A stretch of 64,000 nucleotides of DNA from Talaromyces rugulosus (taxonomy: Eukaryota; Ascomycota; Eurotiomycetes; Eurotiales; Trichocomaceae), in the NCBI RefSeq assembly GCF_013368755.1, contig NC_049564.1, forward strand, positions 3,108,001-3,172,000, written 5' to 3'. The notes under the pieces were generated by a model. The model made no database searches and had not been told where the DNA came from. It saw only the letters and a program-made list of their open reading frames with translations. Each line of letters begins with the position of its first letter. Position 1 is the first letter of the stretch. Shown one piece after another: positions 24,042 to 33,893 of this stretch. The position numbers were made by a program, and so were the translations under genes.

Positions 24042-26393
24042 ATGCTTTTCTCACAGCCTCTACACATCGTCAAGGCGGATCAGCTGCGTGCCCCCCCTCC
24101 CAAGGGCAAGCCGTACTCTGTGCCTATCCCAGGATCCGAGAAGCCCGGCCGAAGTCAGATATACCGAGCATGGACAACGAAGAAGGAATTGCTGGTCTCT
24201 CTCGACCCGGAGGTAACGGCAATCTTTTTTTTTCACTCGACTGCTCCGAATACTGATGCAATTAATAGATCCTCACGGTACATGAGATGTTTGAATCAAC
24301 AGGTGTGAACTAGGCCGCCTTTGTTTTTCTCTAGCGTATAAAGTCTGACTTGGATTCTTAGCCAACAGAATACCCAAGGCCCGCTGCTTCGGTCAGCGCT
24401 CGTACGACCCAAAAACCAAAACTTTCGGCGCCTACCAATGGATGGACTACCAGACTGCTCAGAAACGACGAGCCAACTTCGGTGTCGGTCTTGTGGAATT
24501 GCACAACAAGCACGGCTCCACAGGTCATAACTACGGGGTTGGACTGTGGTGCCAAAACAGGCCCGAATGGCAGATTACGGGTATGTACTGGTTGAAACTG
24601 GGATTTAATTTGATATTCTAATAGACATCTACAACAGACCTGGCTTGTGCTTCGCAATCTCTTTTCTCTGTGTCAATCTATGATGTGCTCGGTGCCGACA
24701 CCACTCGATACATCATCGAGCATGCCGAGCTTAGCTGTGTGGTTACTTCGCTTCCACACGTACCGGCGCTTATTAAACTGAAGCCCCATCTGCCCGGACT
24801 CAAGTTTATCGTCTGCATGGACCCCATTGATGCCGGAGAGCAGCCTGGTTTCTCGAAACGGGCCATCCTGGAGGACATGGCCGCCGGCCTTGATCTGTCT
24901 ATTTACTCTATGGAAGAAGTCGAGAAACTCGGTGAATCTCTCAAGCGCCCTTACAACCCTCCTTCACCCGAAGATATCGTGACCATCAACTACACCTCCG
25001 GAACCACTGGCCCTCCCAAGGGTGTTGTTCTGACCCACAAGGCCGCCATTGCCGGTGTATCCAGCGGCATGACGATCACCAGATGGACCCAGGGCGACGT
25101 GATAGCCTCCTATCTCCCGCTTGCCCATATCTTTGAGCGTCTTATTGAACAGGGATGTCTTTGGGCCGGTGGTGCTATCGGATACTTCCACGGAAACATC
25201 CTTGAACTGGTTGATGACTTGAAACTTTTGCGGCCCACTGCTTTCGCGTCTGTCCCTCGTCTCTATATCCGTTTTGCGGGTGTAGTGGGCAATGCAACAG
25301 TAGACGCCCCTGGCTTCAAGGGCGCCTTGTCGCGACATGTGGTGAACGCTAAGCTGGCGAACCTTAAGAACCCAGATCCGAGCAAAGCCACGGAGAAGCA
25401 TTTCCTCTATGACCGTATCTGGACTAAGAAAGTGGCTGCCGCATTGGGACTGGACCGGACGACGGCGATGGTTTCTGGATCGGCGCCTCTGGACCCGACG
25501 ATTCAGAACTTTATGCGAGTTGCTACTGGTGCCAACTTCTTGCAGGGCTACGGTTTGACCGAGTCGTATGCTATTGGTGTTGCCCAAAACCTGGAAGATC
25601 GCTCTGTGAGCAACTGTGGTGGTGTTGCGCCATCCTCTGAGGCTTGCCTTGTATCTATTCCTGACATGGAATATTCCGTTGATGACAAGCCTTACCCCCG
25701 AGGAGAATTGCTCCTTCGTGGAAACAACCTCTTTAGGGAATACTTTAAGAACCCCGAAGAAACAGCTTCAGCGCTGACTGAGGATGGCTGGTTCCGGACC
25801 GGAGATGTCTGCACTATTGATGAGCTCGGCCGCTTCAAGATCATCGACCGCCGCAAGAATGTCCTCAAGTTGGCGCAGGGCGAATACATTTCTCCAGAAC
25901 GGCTCGAAGGCATCATCTTGGCCGAGCACACCTACCTCGCTCAAGCATATATCCATGGCGACAGCCTTCAGTCGTCGCTGGTTGGCATTTTCGGCGTCCA
26001 GCCTGACCTGTTCGGCCCATGGGCCAGCAAGGTCTTGAAGCAGAACATTGACGGCAACGACCTGCAGCAGATCAAGTCTATTTTGGGCGATGAGCGAATC
26101 CGAAAGGCCATCCTGAGCGACTTCCAGCGCACCGCCAAGAAACACAAGCTGGCTGGATATGAGCGAGTTTTGAATGCATCTCTGATGTTGGAGCCGTTTT
26201 CCATCGACAACGAGCTCCTCACCCCGACGTAAGTGTTGCTGTTGTATAAAATAATAACAATAATAGCGATGACTAATTTTACTGCAGATTGAAACTGAAG
26301 CGCCCCATTGTCGTCAAAAAGTTCCGCACTTTGTTGGATGACTTGTACGCCCAACTGGCAGAAGAACAAGCTGCTCCAAAGGCCAAGCTGTAG
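24042..26393 (+). CDS. Long-chain fatty acyl-CoA synthetase with PTS1 (FaaB/Faa1-like)
   Basis: Five exons, 24042-24212, 24269-24302, 24362-24580, 24638-26228 and 26288-26393, give 706 residues, the usual Faa size. The AMP-binding loop YTSGTTGPPKG is at about residue 260. The acyl-CoA synthetase signature DGWFRTGDV...FKIIDRRKN begins at about residue 520. The start MLFSQPLHIVKADQLRAPPP has no presequence. The protein ends PKAKL, and AKL is a PTS1 signal, so it probably activates fatty acids inside peroxisomes, as the A. nidulans FaaB enzyme does. The 34-nt exon 2 (ILTVHEMFEST) is easily missed. The nearby PMP47 carrier would supply its ATP. Confidence 0.93.
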
Positions 26394-27346
26394 AGGCTTG
26401 TCGGTATTTACATTGCACATATCTATTTCAAGATGGGTTATCGACGGTAGTGTATAGTATGTTTATATTTTATTCTCAGCAATAGAATTGATTATCTTCG
26501 TAAAATCCATGTACTATTTAAATTGGGATTCTCATAGTCTTTGTAGATGGAGGTCAGTCTGATTCGTTGTCAGCTAGTGGCAAACATAGCCCCCTCTTGG
26601 AACCTTTCTATGCGTAAAGTTGAACGTAAATTAAGGTACTGCTTTTTATCTTCCGATCAATCTACTTGTATCAGATTCCAGCTAATATGAGATTTACATG
26701 GAAATCATCATGGAGCGTCGCAAGGCCGGAGGCCAGCGTAAGTACAACCACGAGACGATATCCCTATAACAGTAATATGTAAAAAAAAAAAAAGAATATC
26801 GACATCTGCAGAATTCGAATCTGCGCTCCCGAAGGAACCAGCTGACATCCGGTACTTTGTATCACATAGCAGGCTGGCTGAATGATTATTAGTAATAAGT
26901 ACTGTGTTGTATTGTTGGTTTTTGCATACCGCGTTAACCACTGCAGAGCATTAGTTATATGACTTCGGCCGAGTATCAGAAGATGATATCTTACCTCCGC
27001 CAAGATGTCAAGATTAGACCGTAGCGACAAACGCTCCTGGTTGAGTAACTCGGCCGGAAATTACGTCTAATTAATAGCTCTTGCCTTTGTCTTCATATCA
27101 GTGAGGTAGATTTACGTTGATCATAGAGAACATGATTTAAAACGGTCCTTGGGTTCTTGGAATGGAGTTTAGGCGGCTTAAACTCTGTTTTGTGGCGAAA
27201 ATGGCTGGTCTTGCTGCCGAGGCTCGCTGATAGGTCAAGCGGGCTAGCAGCTCCGGCAGCAGCACCATGGTCCATCTCTCCTCCATACGTCGAGGAACTC
27301 GCCTTTTTTTTTAATATCAACACCACGCGCCCACCAGTCGTTCACC
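26394..27346. other. Intergenic between acyl-CoA synthetase and EMC7
   Basis: The spacer holds the tRNA-Ser-like locus listed separately and the EMC7 promoter. No protein gene is supported. Confidence 0.5.
26800..27009 (-). tRNA. tRNA-Ser(GCT)-like locus, interrupted or degenerate
   Basis: Read on the minus strand, the 3' half looks like a class II tRNA. A perfect T arm (GCAGA-TTCGAAT-TCTGC, 26824-26808) abuts the acceptor strand AGATGTC (26807-26801). A variable-arm hairpin GGTTCC-TTC-GGGAGC lies at 26839-26825. A run of 13 T follows (26793-26781), a strong Pol III terminator. The matching 5' acceptor strand GACATCT, followed by TGGC, lies at 27009-27003, about 200 bp away instead of about 80. 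Between them are pieces: GTGGTTAACGCGGTATGC (26941-26924), which resembles a D-loop plus anticodon stem, and CTGCTA (26872-26867) with GCT in the anticodon place. A serine GCT tRNA broken by insertions fits best. It may be a pseudogene. Confidence 0.4.
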
Positions 27347-28267
27347 ATGACTGCACTCTTCCTACAACTGCTGACCCTGCTCTCTGCAGCAGCCGCAGCC
27401 TCGCTCACCATCCGGATCCCGCCGAGCACTGTCCTCCCAAACCCGCACGGCCTCGCCGCAAACACCCACGCAACACTGACCACGCTCTCTGAAGAACCCC
27501 AGCAACCACATGTCCACACGGCGTCGTTGACTCGATCTGCCGGGTTTGTCTTTTCCGACTTGCTGCCATCGACGAAAAAGGAGTCATATCTCCTCGACAT
27601 CCGCTCCCGCGAGTACATTTTCGCGCCCTACCGCGTCGACGTCGCCGCCGATGGAAGCATCCTAGGCATCTGGGAAACCTTTCGCGGAAACCAATGGGAA
27701 AACCGCGGTGTGGAGAAGTATGTTGCGCAGGCGGCTGAAAAGTCCAAGAACGATGCGGCAGTGACGGTGGATGCCAGGGTGTTGGCGAGAAAGGAGTTTT
27801 ATGAAGAGAGGCCAAAGTGTGAGTATCCCGATTATTACAAGGTATACACCAACATGTCTTGTGAAGGGGTTACTAACTTGGATATATAGTCTCTCCGCTG
27901 AGCCTTTTCAAAAACCCCATGATTTTGCTGGCCGTCTTTGCTCTCGCAGCCACATTCGGCATGCCAAAACTTCTCGAAAACAGTACGCCCCTCTTTTTCT
28001 TTTCTACTATATACTTGTTACTAACTTCGTCTAGTGGACCCTGATATGCGCGAGGAATTCGAAAAACAGTCTCGCTCCGGCCCGCTCTCTTCGGCCAGTC
28101 GCGCTGCCGCCGGCGGTTCGGCCACGCCGCAGAATTTCGATCTTGCGGGCTGGATGGCTGGCACGGCGCCGAGTCCAATGGCTGGCAATAATGTTGAGCA
28201 GCAGGTGCAGTCTGCGAGGGGCCAGGCGACGGGGCGAGAGGCTGACTCGGCGACCAGGAGGAGGTGA
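27347..28267 (+). CDS. EMC7: ER membrane protein complex subunit 7
   Basis: Exons 27347-27818, 27890-27982 and 28035-28267 give 265 residues. A signal peptide (about 1-19) precedes a beta-sandwich lumenal domain. One membrane span follows (PMILLAVFALAATFGMPKLL), then a cytosolic tail beginning ENMDPDMREEFEKQ, which is the hallmark of EMC7/Sop4 proteins. The EMC inserts tail-anchored and multi-pass membrane proteins into the ER. Splices join RPK to FSPLSLF and LEN to MDPDM in frame. The gene converges on the WW-domain gene 250 bp downstream. Confidence 0.92.
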
Positions 28268-28520
28268 TGCTTTTTTACATTAGTGGTCAACTGGTGTGGA
28301 GAAAGAAGTTTTGATTTGGTAGAGAGGAAGAAAAAAATATATACTGGCAGCTACAAGTACTAATTGATACTTTATTTGAAGACATCGAGCTTGGATATCA
28401 GCTTCATTGTACTGCGTGTCGTAATGCATGACGCTTGAATCAACATAGCACGTGAAACTAGCCTGAGAGCAGACTAAACAAGAGGCAAAACAAAGACCAG
28501 CAATAGAAGGGGAAAGAAAA

Positions 28521-29495
28521 CTAGAAATCACCACCGTCACCACCGTCATCGTAACCCTGGTCATATCCCTGTTGATACTCATGATCATCGTGATCCTCGA
28601 CTGCATCTGTAATCAGCGCACCGGCCAAAAGACCACCGCCGACACCTAGGGCAGCAGCCCCCATTGTACCCATTCCTCCGCCACCGGTCCTACCCTGTTG
28701 TTGTTGTTGTTGTTGTTGAGGCGGATATCCGTATCCAGGGCCAGGACCATAGCCGCCATACCCAGGACCGGGAGGATAATATCCACCCTGTGGGGGATAC
28801 CCGCCTTGAGGAGGATACCCATACTGCGGCTGAGGAGGACCACCATATCCATATTGCTGCTGTGGCGGATATTGCTGTTGCTGTTGTCCATACCCACCAC
28901 CATAACCTTGTTGAGGAGGCTGGCTGCTAGACGACGACTTGCCAAACACCTTCCCCAAGAGACCCCGCGCACCACGCTGGCGATCATCAGGAGGTAGCGG
29001 TGCACTTCCCGAATCCGGTCGCGGTGGTATCGACGGTGATGAGCCACTGTAATAATCTGAACTTGCGCCGCGCGAACCGGGGCGGTCGGAGGAGCCTCCG
29101 ACGCCCCTCGCTCGCGCATCTTCTTCCGCTTGCAGCCGGGCAGCCAATTTGGCATCTTCGTCGACATTACCACTGCTGTCTCGAGGAGTAGGAGCGCTGT
29201 GGCTATACGGATTATTCGAGCTTAAACGCGATTTATCGTCGCTTGCGGCATTGCCAGGGCCCGAGTATGATGGCGGGGCATCGCTTGGCGGACCGGACGA
29301 GGATGCTTCTTCAGGAGCTGTCCATTGCGAAACACCGGTTTTGAGGTTAATGAAGAACCTGTAGACAATGTTAGAAAAGCGCTGTAGCATCGAATGCGGG
29401 GTTTCCTACCATTGCTTGTACCGGTCGTCGTACTGGGCCTTCCAACCTGCCGGCACCGGCGGGGGTGGTGGACCTGGGGGAGGGGCAAAGGACAT
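28521..29495 (-). CDS. WW-domain protein, Wwm1-like
   Basis: Exons 29495-29410 and 29358-28521 give 307 residues. A proline run is followed by one WW domain at about residues 14-46 (AGWKAQYDDRYKQW ... GVSQWTAPEE); the intron splits the domain. The middle is Ser/Pro-rich. Next comes a Gly/Tyr/Pro/Gln-rich region with repeated GYPPQGG units and a run of eight Gln. A Gly/Ala-rich patch (MGAAALGVGGGLLAGALITD) follows, as in Wwm1-type proteins and similar to a short membrane-inserting or scramblase-like Gly stretch. The C terminus is acidic. Yeast Wwm1 overproduction is growth-inhibiting and linked to the metacaspase, but the role here is unknown. Confidence 0.75.
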
Positions 29496-29901
29496 GGGGG
29501 GTGTGTGTTTGTGTGTGTGAGAGAGATAGCTTGACTAGATGAGTTTGACTTGGGGGTTTTTTGCTGGAAAGAAAATAAAAAATTCCAGAGGCAATAATAT
29601 ATCGGTATGGTGAGCGCCGGCTGCAGGGACTGCTTATAAGGTAAGCTTGGGTGCAGGAGCGCGATTAATTTAGCTGCGGACCGCGGATACGCCGTTGTGG
29701 CGGTGCTGTAACTTTACGATGATTATGTCACATCTCACGAAGAGACATTTCTAGAAAGCTTTAGGCAACAAGACACAACTCTCAACACAGCCACATTAAT
29801 ATATAACCCTTAGTTATTAGTTTCAGCTGCCTAGAGACCAGCTCGTAGCAATAATACCAGTCCAAACACATACATCTATGTAACGTGATTAAACATCCAT
29901 A
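29496..29901. other. Intergenic: WW-gene promoter and WD40-gene 3' end
   Basis: A (TG)n-type tract at 29500-29520 lies in the WW-gene leader. The rest is unremarkable. No gene is supported. Confidence 0.5.
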
Positions 29902-32900
29902 TCAGTAACTCGAGTCCCTGATGTTGGCGTCAACATCGCCACTGTCTGGGAACCAGTAATCCTCCATACCAGACTCTCCATCTGATATCCCAGCGCTAAA
30001 CTCCATAGCAGTATTATAATCATCGTCGTCATTATCATTGCAATCATTACTATCCTCCGACTCTGTCTCGCCCGTGAGGTCAATCAAAATCGGCCTTGAT
30101 TTTTGTTGTTGTTTTTGGTCTTCCTCGTCACTGCAAAGATTCACTACTTCCGTCGTCATCGTCGTCGTTGTCTGATCTTTTTCAGGTTTGTCTTTGTCTC
30201 GGTGGCGTTTTCGCTTGCGGTCCTTTTTGTTGCGGAGCTCGGCAACTCGTCTTTGCTGCTCTAGATGTGTGGCTGACCCTGGACTATCGAGCTGCTGGAG
30301 TTGTAATTCCTCGAGAAGCGGAGTAATAGATAGCATGTCTGTAGGCGTGCCTTCAGGTCGCGCCCATGCAGCATACGGTCCTTGATATGCTGGCCCTTGT
30401 CCAACGCCATATATCTGATGCCGGATGAGTTCGCCGGTCGACAGGAGCTGTCTGGCTATTGACCTGCCTGAATCCGAGGGCAACCCAGACAGCTCTTCTT
30501 CGCGGTCATTGTCGTAATCAAACTCCATTGTTCTCACGCTGTCTGGAGGCGCCCCCTTGGAAAACACATGGATGCCGCCTGAATCATCCCCGACTAGCAG
30601 CATGGACTTGTCTGGTGAGAAAGCCCCCGACATAATCTCGTTTTCAACAGCAGCAATGTCTCGGACGAGCACATCTTCAGGCGCTCTCAGGATATTCCAC
30701 GACTTCAAGACACCATCAGAGCCACCTGTGATGAAGTTATCAATGGAGTTATCCCAGAGCGCCACTCGCACTCCAACGTCTGCCTGCTCTCTTGTGAGTT
30801 GCTCGTCAAGTTGGTTCAAGGCATCTCCATGAAATAACCGATGTAAAATTTGCCCCGGGTTCCGGTAATCCCACACATATGTGACGCCATCGGTGCAGCT
30901 AGCTGAAATGATACTTCTGTCCATAGGACAGAATGTGACATCGTTGATATCAAGCGCTGGGCAATCTAACTCAAGCGCGCATCTCGTCTTCTTTAGAGGC
31001 TCGTAGACACGCACCAACGACCGCACACCCTTACCACCGCCACTTATGCCCCCCGGAGGAACAGAGCTACCTGTTGCGAGCCAGGGCATGACGGGGTGAA
31101 ACTTGACGTCAAAAATATTCTGTGCGTTCGGCTGTAGTTGTAGAGGCTCCATTGAGCTTTCAGTCATTGTCCACATGGCTAATAGACCCTCTCTGCATGC
31201 GTCACCCTCGTAGGTTTCCTTAACAGAGAACCCCGCAGCCAGAAAATTATTTGAATGCCACGACGAACCCCATGTCAATACAGAAGGCAGCAGATCGACA
31301 CTTCGGGCGATGCGCGGATTCTTAATTGAGCGTTGCTTTGCAAAATCTAGTGACTGTGATGTTTCGCCCATGCTATCCATGTTCCACAGATGGACAGTAG
31401 AATCAGTCCCTGTGGCTAGAACTTGGGGGTTATTGTGAGGTCTTGCCATAACTTGGACTCTCAAGTCATGGCGTAAAGTTCGTGTGCAGGTTGCATTCGC
31501 ATACGACGAGGCATCCCATAATTTAACAGTCTTGTCGTAGCTGGCCGTGTATAGAACATCCTCGAACCACTGCACGGCGCTGACACTCATGTACAAGTGA
31601 GGGCTACTCGCATTCGCAGAGGGATATGGTAACCGGTGATCTGGCAGCTCTCGGATCGAGTTCTTAACGGCATCACCAAGTAAGAGGTTGTTCGGGCGGT
31701 TATATTGCATGTTATGTTCATCGCAGTGTGCCGCAGCACCAACAGCAAACTGCGTCCCATCTGGGGACCATGCCAGGCTGATAACGTCATTCGACGCCCC
31801 TTTCCACGTTTGACTCCTTTGTAAGCTGTAATTAGAGCATCGGTCCCGCCTCTGCGTAGAAGACATCCGATCCCCTACGAGACCATGTTGTTCGCCATTG
31901 GGATTTCGCGATGCCAGGATGTAGTAGGGTTTTGTTGGCACGGATCCAAGTCTAACATCTGCAATAAATGCACATATATCGGAGTCGCGGCGCCTCTGAA
32001 GTCTGGCTGCTATAGCGAGCCATTGTGACGGCTCCGATTTCGCGGTTGACTTGGAGAGATCGCTGAGTAAAGACTCGACGGACCTTCGTGTAGATTTGCT
32101 AACATGCTTTATGCCCTCGTAGTATTCGGCAAGAGTACTGAGTCCGTGTCTGGCGAAAGATCTTTGAACATTCATCAGTCGTGTGACTTGGCCAATAACA
32201 CATCCTTCAAGGCGAGACGTGGGCATTGAATTGACTATGTTGATTATGCGGTCCGCCAAGCTCATATCTGGTAATGTAGTTTCAACTGAGAAAAAAGTGA
32301 GAAGTTCGAGCATGGCCTCCATCTCTTCACTTGTGAGTGTAACGTGTAGGATAGAATTAGAGGGGGTTTGTTTGCACCGTCGTGCATATTTCGACGAGTC
32401 ATTCTCTGGCGCATATGGGACCTTTTTTGGGAGGTCTGCTATGTCTTCAAAAGACTTGAATGAGCACCGACATATTCGTAGGCCATTGAAGCCATATATT
32501 ACTCGTGATTTTGGTTTGTGTTGTGGTGCTGGTGCTGGTGCCTGGCAACGAACAGCGGAAGAGGGCTTTGGTTTGGGAATCGATTCACTTCTTTCTTCCT
32601 CTTCCCCGGCATTGTTTTCAGATTCGGAGCCATAGCCGTATCCCGAGTAATTCGACTTGGCATAGTAATTGGTTGGACGACCTCTCGATCGTCGGGAGCG
32701 CGGGGCATCCGTTTGAGTAGCCATTTGCTGTCCAGTGTTGGGTAAGACGCGACGAGTCGCTTGTTGTGCGCGTGCACCCCGTGATCCTCTTACCCTTAAA
32801 ACATGACCTCTGGTGGCGTGGCTTTGTGCTGTTGTGTGGGTGCGATCGACCAAGGATCTATTGGCAGCAGAGTCAACAAGTGGTTCTCGCTGGGAGCGTC

Positions 32901-33099
32901 GCACTTTGGGAGCCTGAGGGAGTGGAGGCTGGCGGTTCTCCACATGATATGGTAGCTTTATAGTTGCAGGGGGTGTTGTCCCGGTTCCCCTCTGCACTTG
33001 TCTATTCTCCGCTGAACGTTGACCGTTTGTCGCCAAGAATTTTGACAACAAATTTTGTCTTTCGCTCGCGGACTCGTCTGAGCTATCCATAATCCACAT
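29902..33099 (-). CDS. Large WD40 protein, candidate DDB1-CUL4 adaptor (DCAF) with SUMO-binding tail
   Basis: A single intronless frame of 1065 residues starting at ATG 33099, with a second in-frame ATG at 33090. The N-terminal 250 residues are basic and disordered. A helical region follows, then WD40 repeats from about residue 430 to 880 (for example SLAWSPDGTQFAVG, SYDKTVKLWDASS, TDSTVHLWNMDS and SDGVLKSWNIL). The repeat ending VTYVWDYRNPGQ (about 740) contains WDxR, the DDB1-contact motif of CUL4 substrate receptors. The C-terminal tail is basic (KKDRKRKRHRDKDK), then has VVNLCSDEE and PILIDLTGE, both typical SUMO-interacting motifs followed by acids. Neurospora DIM-9 and fission yeast Raf1, DCAFs of heterochromatin complexes, are possible relatives. 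This is inference; no homology search was possible. Confidence 0.7.
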   Translation of the reverse strand: MWIMDSSDESASERQNLLSKFLATNGQRSAENRQVQRGTGTTPPATIKLPYHVENRQPPLPQAPKVRRSQREPLVDSAANRSLVDRTHTTAQSHATRGHVLRVRGSRGARAQQATRRVLPNTGQQMATQTDAPRSRRSRGRPTNYYAKSNYSGYGYGSESENNAGEEEERSESIPKPKPSSAVRCQAPAPAPQHKPKSRVIYGFNGLRICRCSFKSFEDIADLPKKVPYAPENDSSKYARRCKQTPSNSILHVTLTSEEMEAMLELLTFFSVETTLPDMSLADRIINIVNSMPTSRLEGCVIGQVTRLMNVQRSFARHGLSTLAEYYEGIKHVSKSTRRSVESLLSDLSKSTAKSEPSQWLAIAARLQRRRDSDICAFIADVRLGSVPTKPYYILASRNPNGEQHGLVGDRMSSTQRRDRCSNYSLQRSQTWKGASNDVISLAWSPDGTQFAVGAAAHCDEHNMQYNRPNNLLLGDAVKNSIRELPDHRLPYPSANASSPHLYMSVSAVQWFEDVLYTASYDKTVKLWDASSYANATCTRTLRHDLRVQVMARPHNNPQVLATGTDSTVHLWNMDSMGETSQSLDFAKQRSIKNPRIARSVDLLPSVLTWGSSWHSNNFLAAGFSVKETYEGDACREGLLAMWTMTESSMEPLQLQPNAQNIFDVKFHPVMPWLATGSSVPPGGISGGGKGVRSLVRVYEPLKKTRCALELDCPALDINDVTFCPMDRSIISASCTDGVTYVWDYRNPGQILHRLFHGDALNQLDEQLTREQADVGVRVALWDNSIDNFITGGSDGVLKSWNILRAPEDVLVRDIAAVENEIMSGAFSPDKSMLLVGDDSGGIHVFSKGAPPDSVRTMEFDYDNDREEELSGLPSDSGRSIARQLLSTGELIRHQIYGVGQGPAYQGPYAAWARPEGTPTDMLSITPLLEELQLQQLDSPGSATHLEQQRRVAELRNKKDRKRKRHRDKDKPEKDQTTTTMTTEVVNLCSDEEDQKQQQKSRPILIDLTGETESEDSNDCNDNDDDDYNTAMEFSAGISDGESGMEDYWFPDSGDVDANIRDSSY

Positions 33100-33279
33100 G
33101 TATCACTTGTCCCAGTGTATTCTAAACAGCCCGAGAAAATAGCATCCGGTTGCGTATTCGATGTATACCAGTGGGAGTATGAGGAACTAGTAAAGAAAGG
33201 TATTAGAGACAGTATTCGCGGACTGGATGGACATTGGGAACCACAAACTGTAACTCAGAGCGCAAATATGTGTGCCAGA

Positions 33280-33465
33280 CTATTCCAGTTGACGTTCAAG
33301 ACACGACGAGCAGGCGACAACGTTGCATGAAATGCAATGCTCGTGTCCCTTGAGCTCAAGGTCTGGCGAACAAATGAAGCATGACGCGAATAATCGTCCT
33401 TCACATATGGAAGCCGCGTCGGGGCACGTGCACGGAAGTCGCGGCTTTGCTGCTTCGGGTAACAT
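33280..33465 (-). CDS. Short Cys-rich reading frame, possible zinc-binding microprotein or uORF
   Basis: An ATG-started frame of 61 codons with eleven cysteines and two histidines arranged in pairs (CTC, CFIC, HEHC, CISC, CSSC), like treble-clef or B-box zinc ligands. It sits 181 bp upstream of the WD40 start on the same strand. A stop codon just before the WD40 ATG rules out a simple in-frame fusion. It may be an upstream open reading frame in the WD40 leader, a remnant, or a small gene. I do not recognise a family. Confidence 0.3.
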   Translation of the reverse strand: MLPEAAKPRLPCTCPDAASICEGRLFASCFICSPDLELKGHEHCISCNVVACSSCLERQLE

Positions 33466-33828
33466 TACCCACCGCTAGTATGCCAACTATATAGTTAAGT
33501 CCTACCTTTACCCTCATCTTACACTGGATATTGGCATCCTCAAGAAAAAGATCATTAAAAACTATCTACATATTAAGTTTCGATCCAGGACTAGTATACA
33601 TAAAATCTCATTCGGAATGTGGTAGATGTTGCAAAACATGGCTACACATACTATACATAGTATCAACTCCGTCCCACTTTTAGCTATCCTTAAGATAGTG
33701 TCTCGGCAATACTGGATCGCCGGTAACTGGTTCGGCCATAAAAAAAAAAAAATCATATATAAAAGTAGCGTCAACTGCTTCGGGTATATTCTTTTTCGAC
33801 GCCGCTACGACAGATGCATTGTAGATGC

Positions 33829-33853
33829 CCTCGGCGATCTAGACTCGCCGAGG
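33829..33853. repeat. Perfect 9-bp inverted repeat with 7-nt loop
   Basis: CCTCGGCGA at 33829-33837 pairs with TCGCCGAGG at 33845-33853 around the loop TCTAGAC. It lies 40 bp beyond the PMP47 stop codon, so it would form a GC-rich hairpin in that 3' untranslated region. Confidence 0.8.
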
Positions 33854-33893
33854 TTGCAAAGGTAGTAATAGATAGCAATCAGGTGCAATATCT

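Larger units (their letters stand above)
33100..33893. other. Intergenic: WD40-gene upstream region and PMP47 3' end
   Basis: Holds a short Cys-rich reading frame and a 9-bp inverted repeat, both listed separately. A CACGTG lies at 33425-33430. A poly-A run is at 33740-33751. Confidence 0.5.

Noticed and set aside
24964..25587. 207-codon minus-strand frame inside the acyl-CoA synthetase gene
   Set aside because: Antisense shadow of the AMP-binding domain exon.
28646..29173. Second minus-strand frame over the WW gene
   Set aside because: Out-of-frame reading of the Gln/Tyr/Pro repeats of the WW-domain protein.
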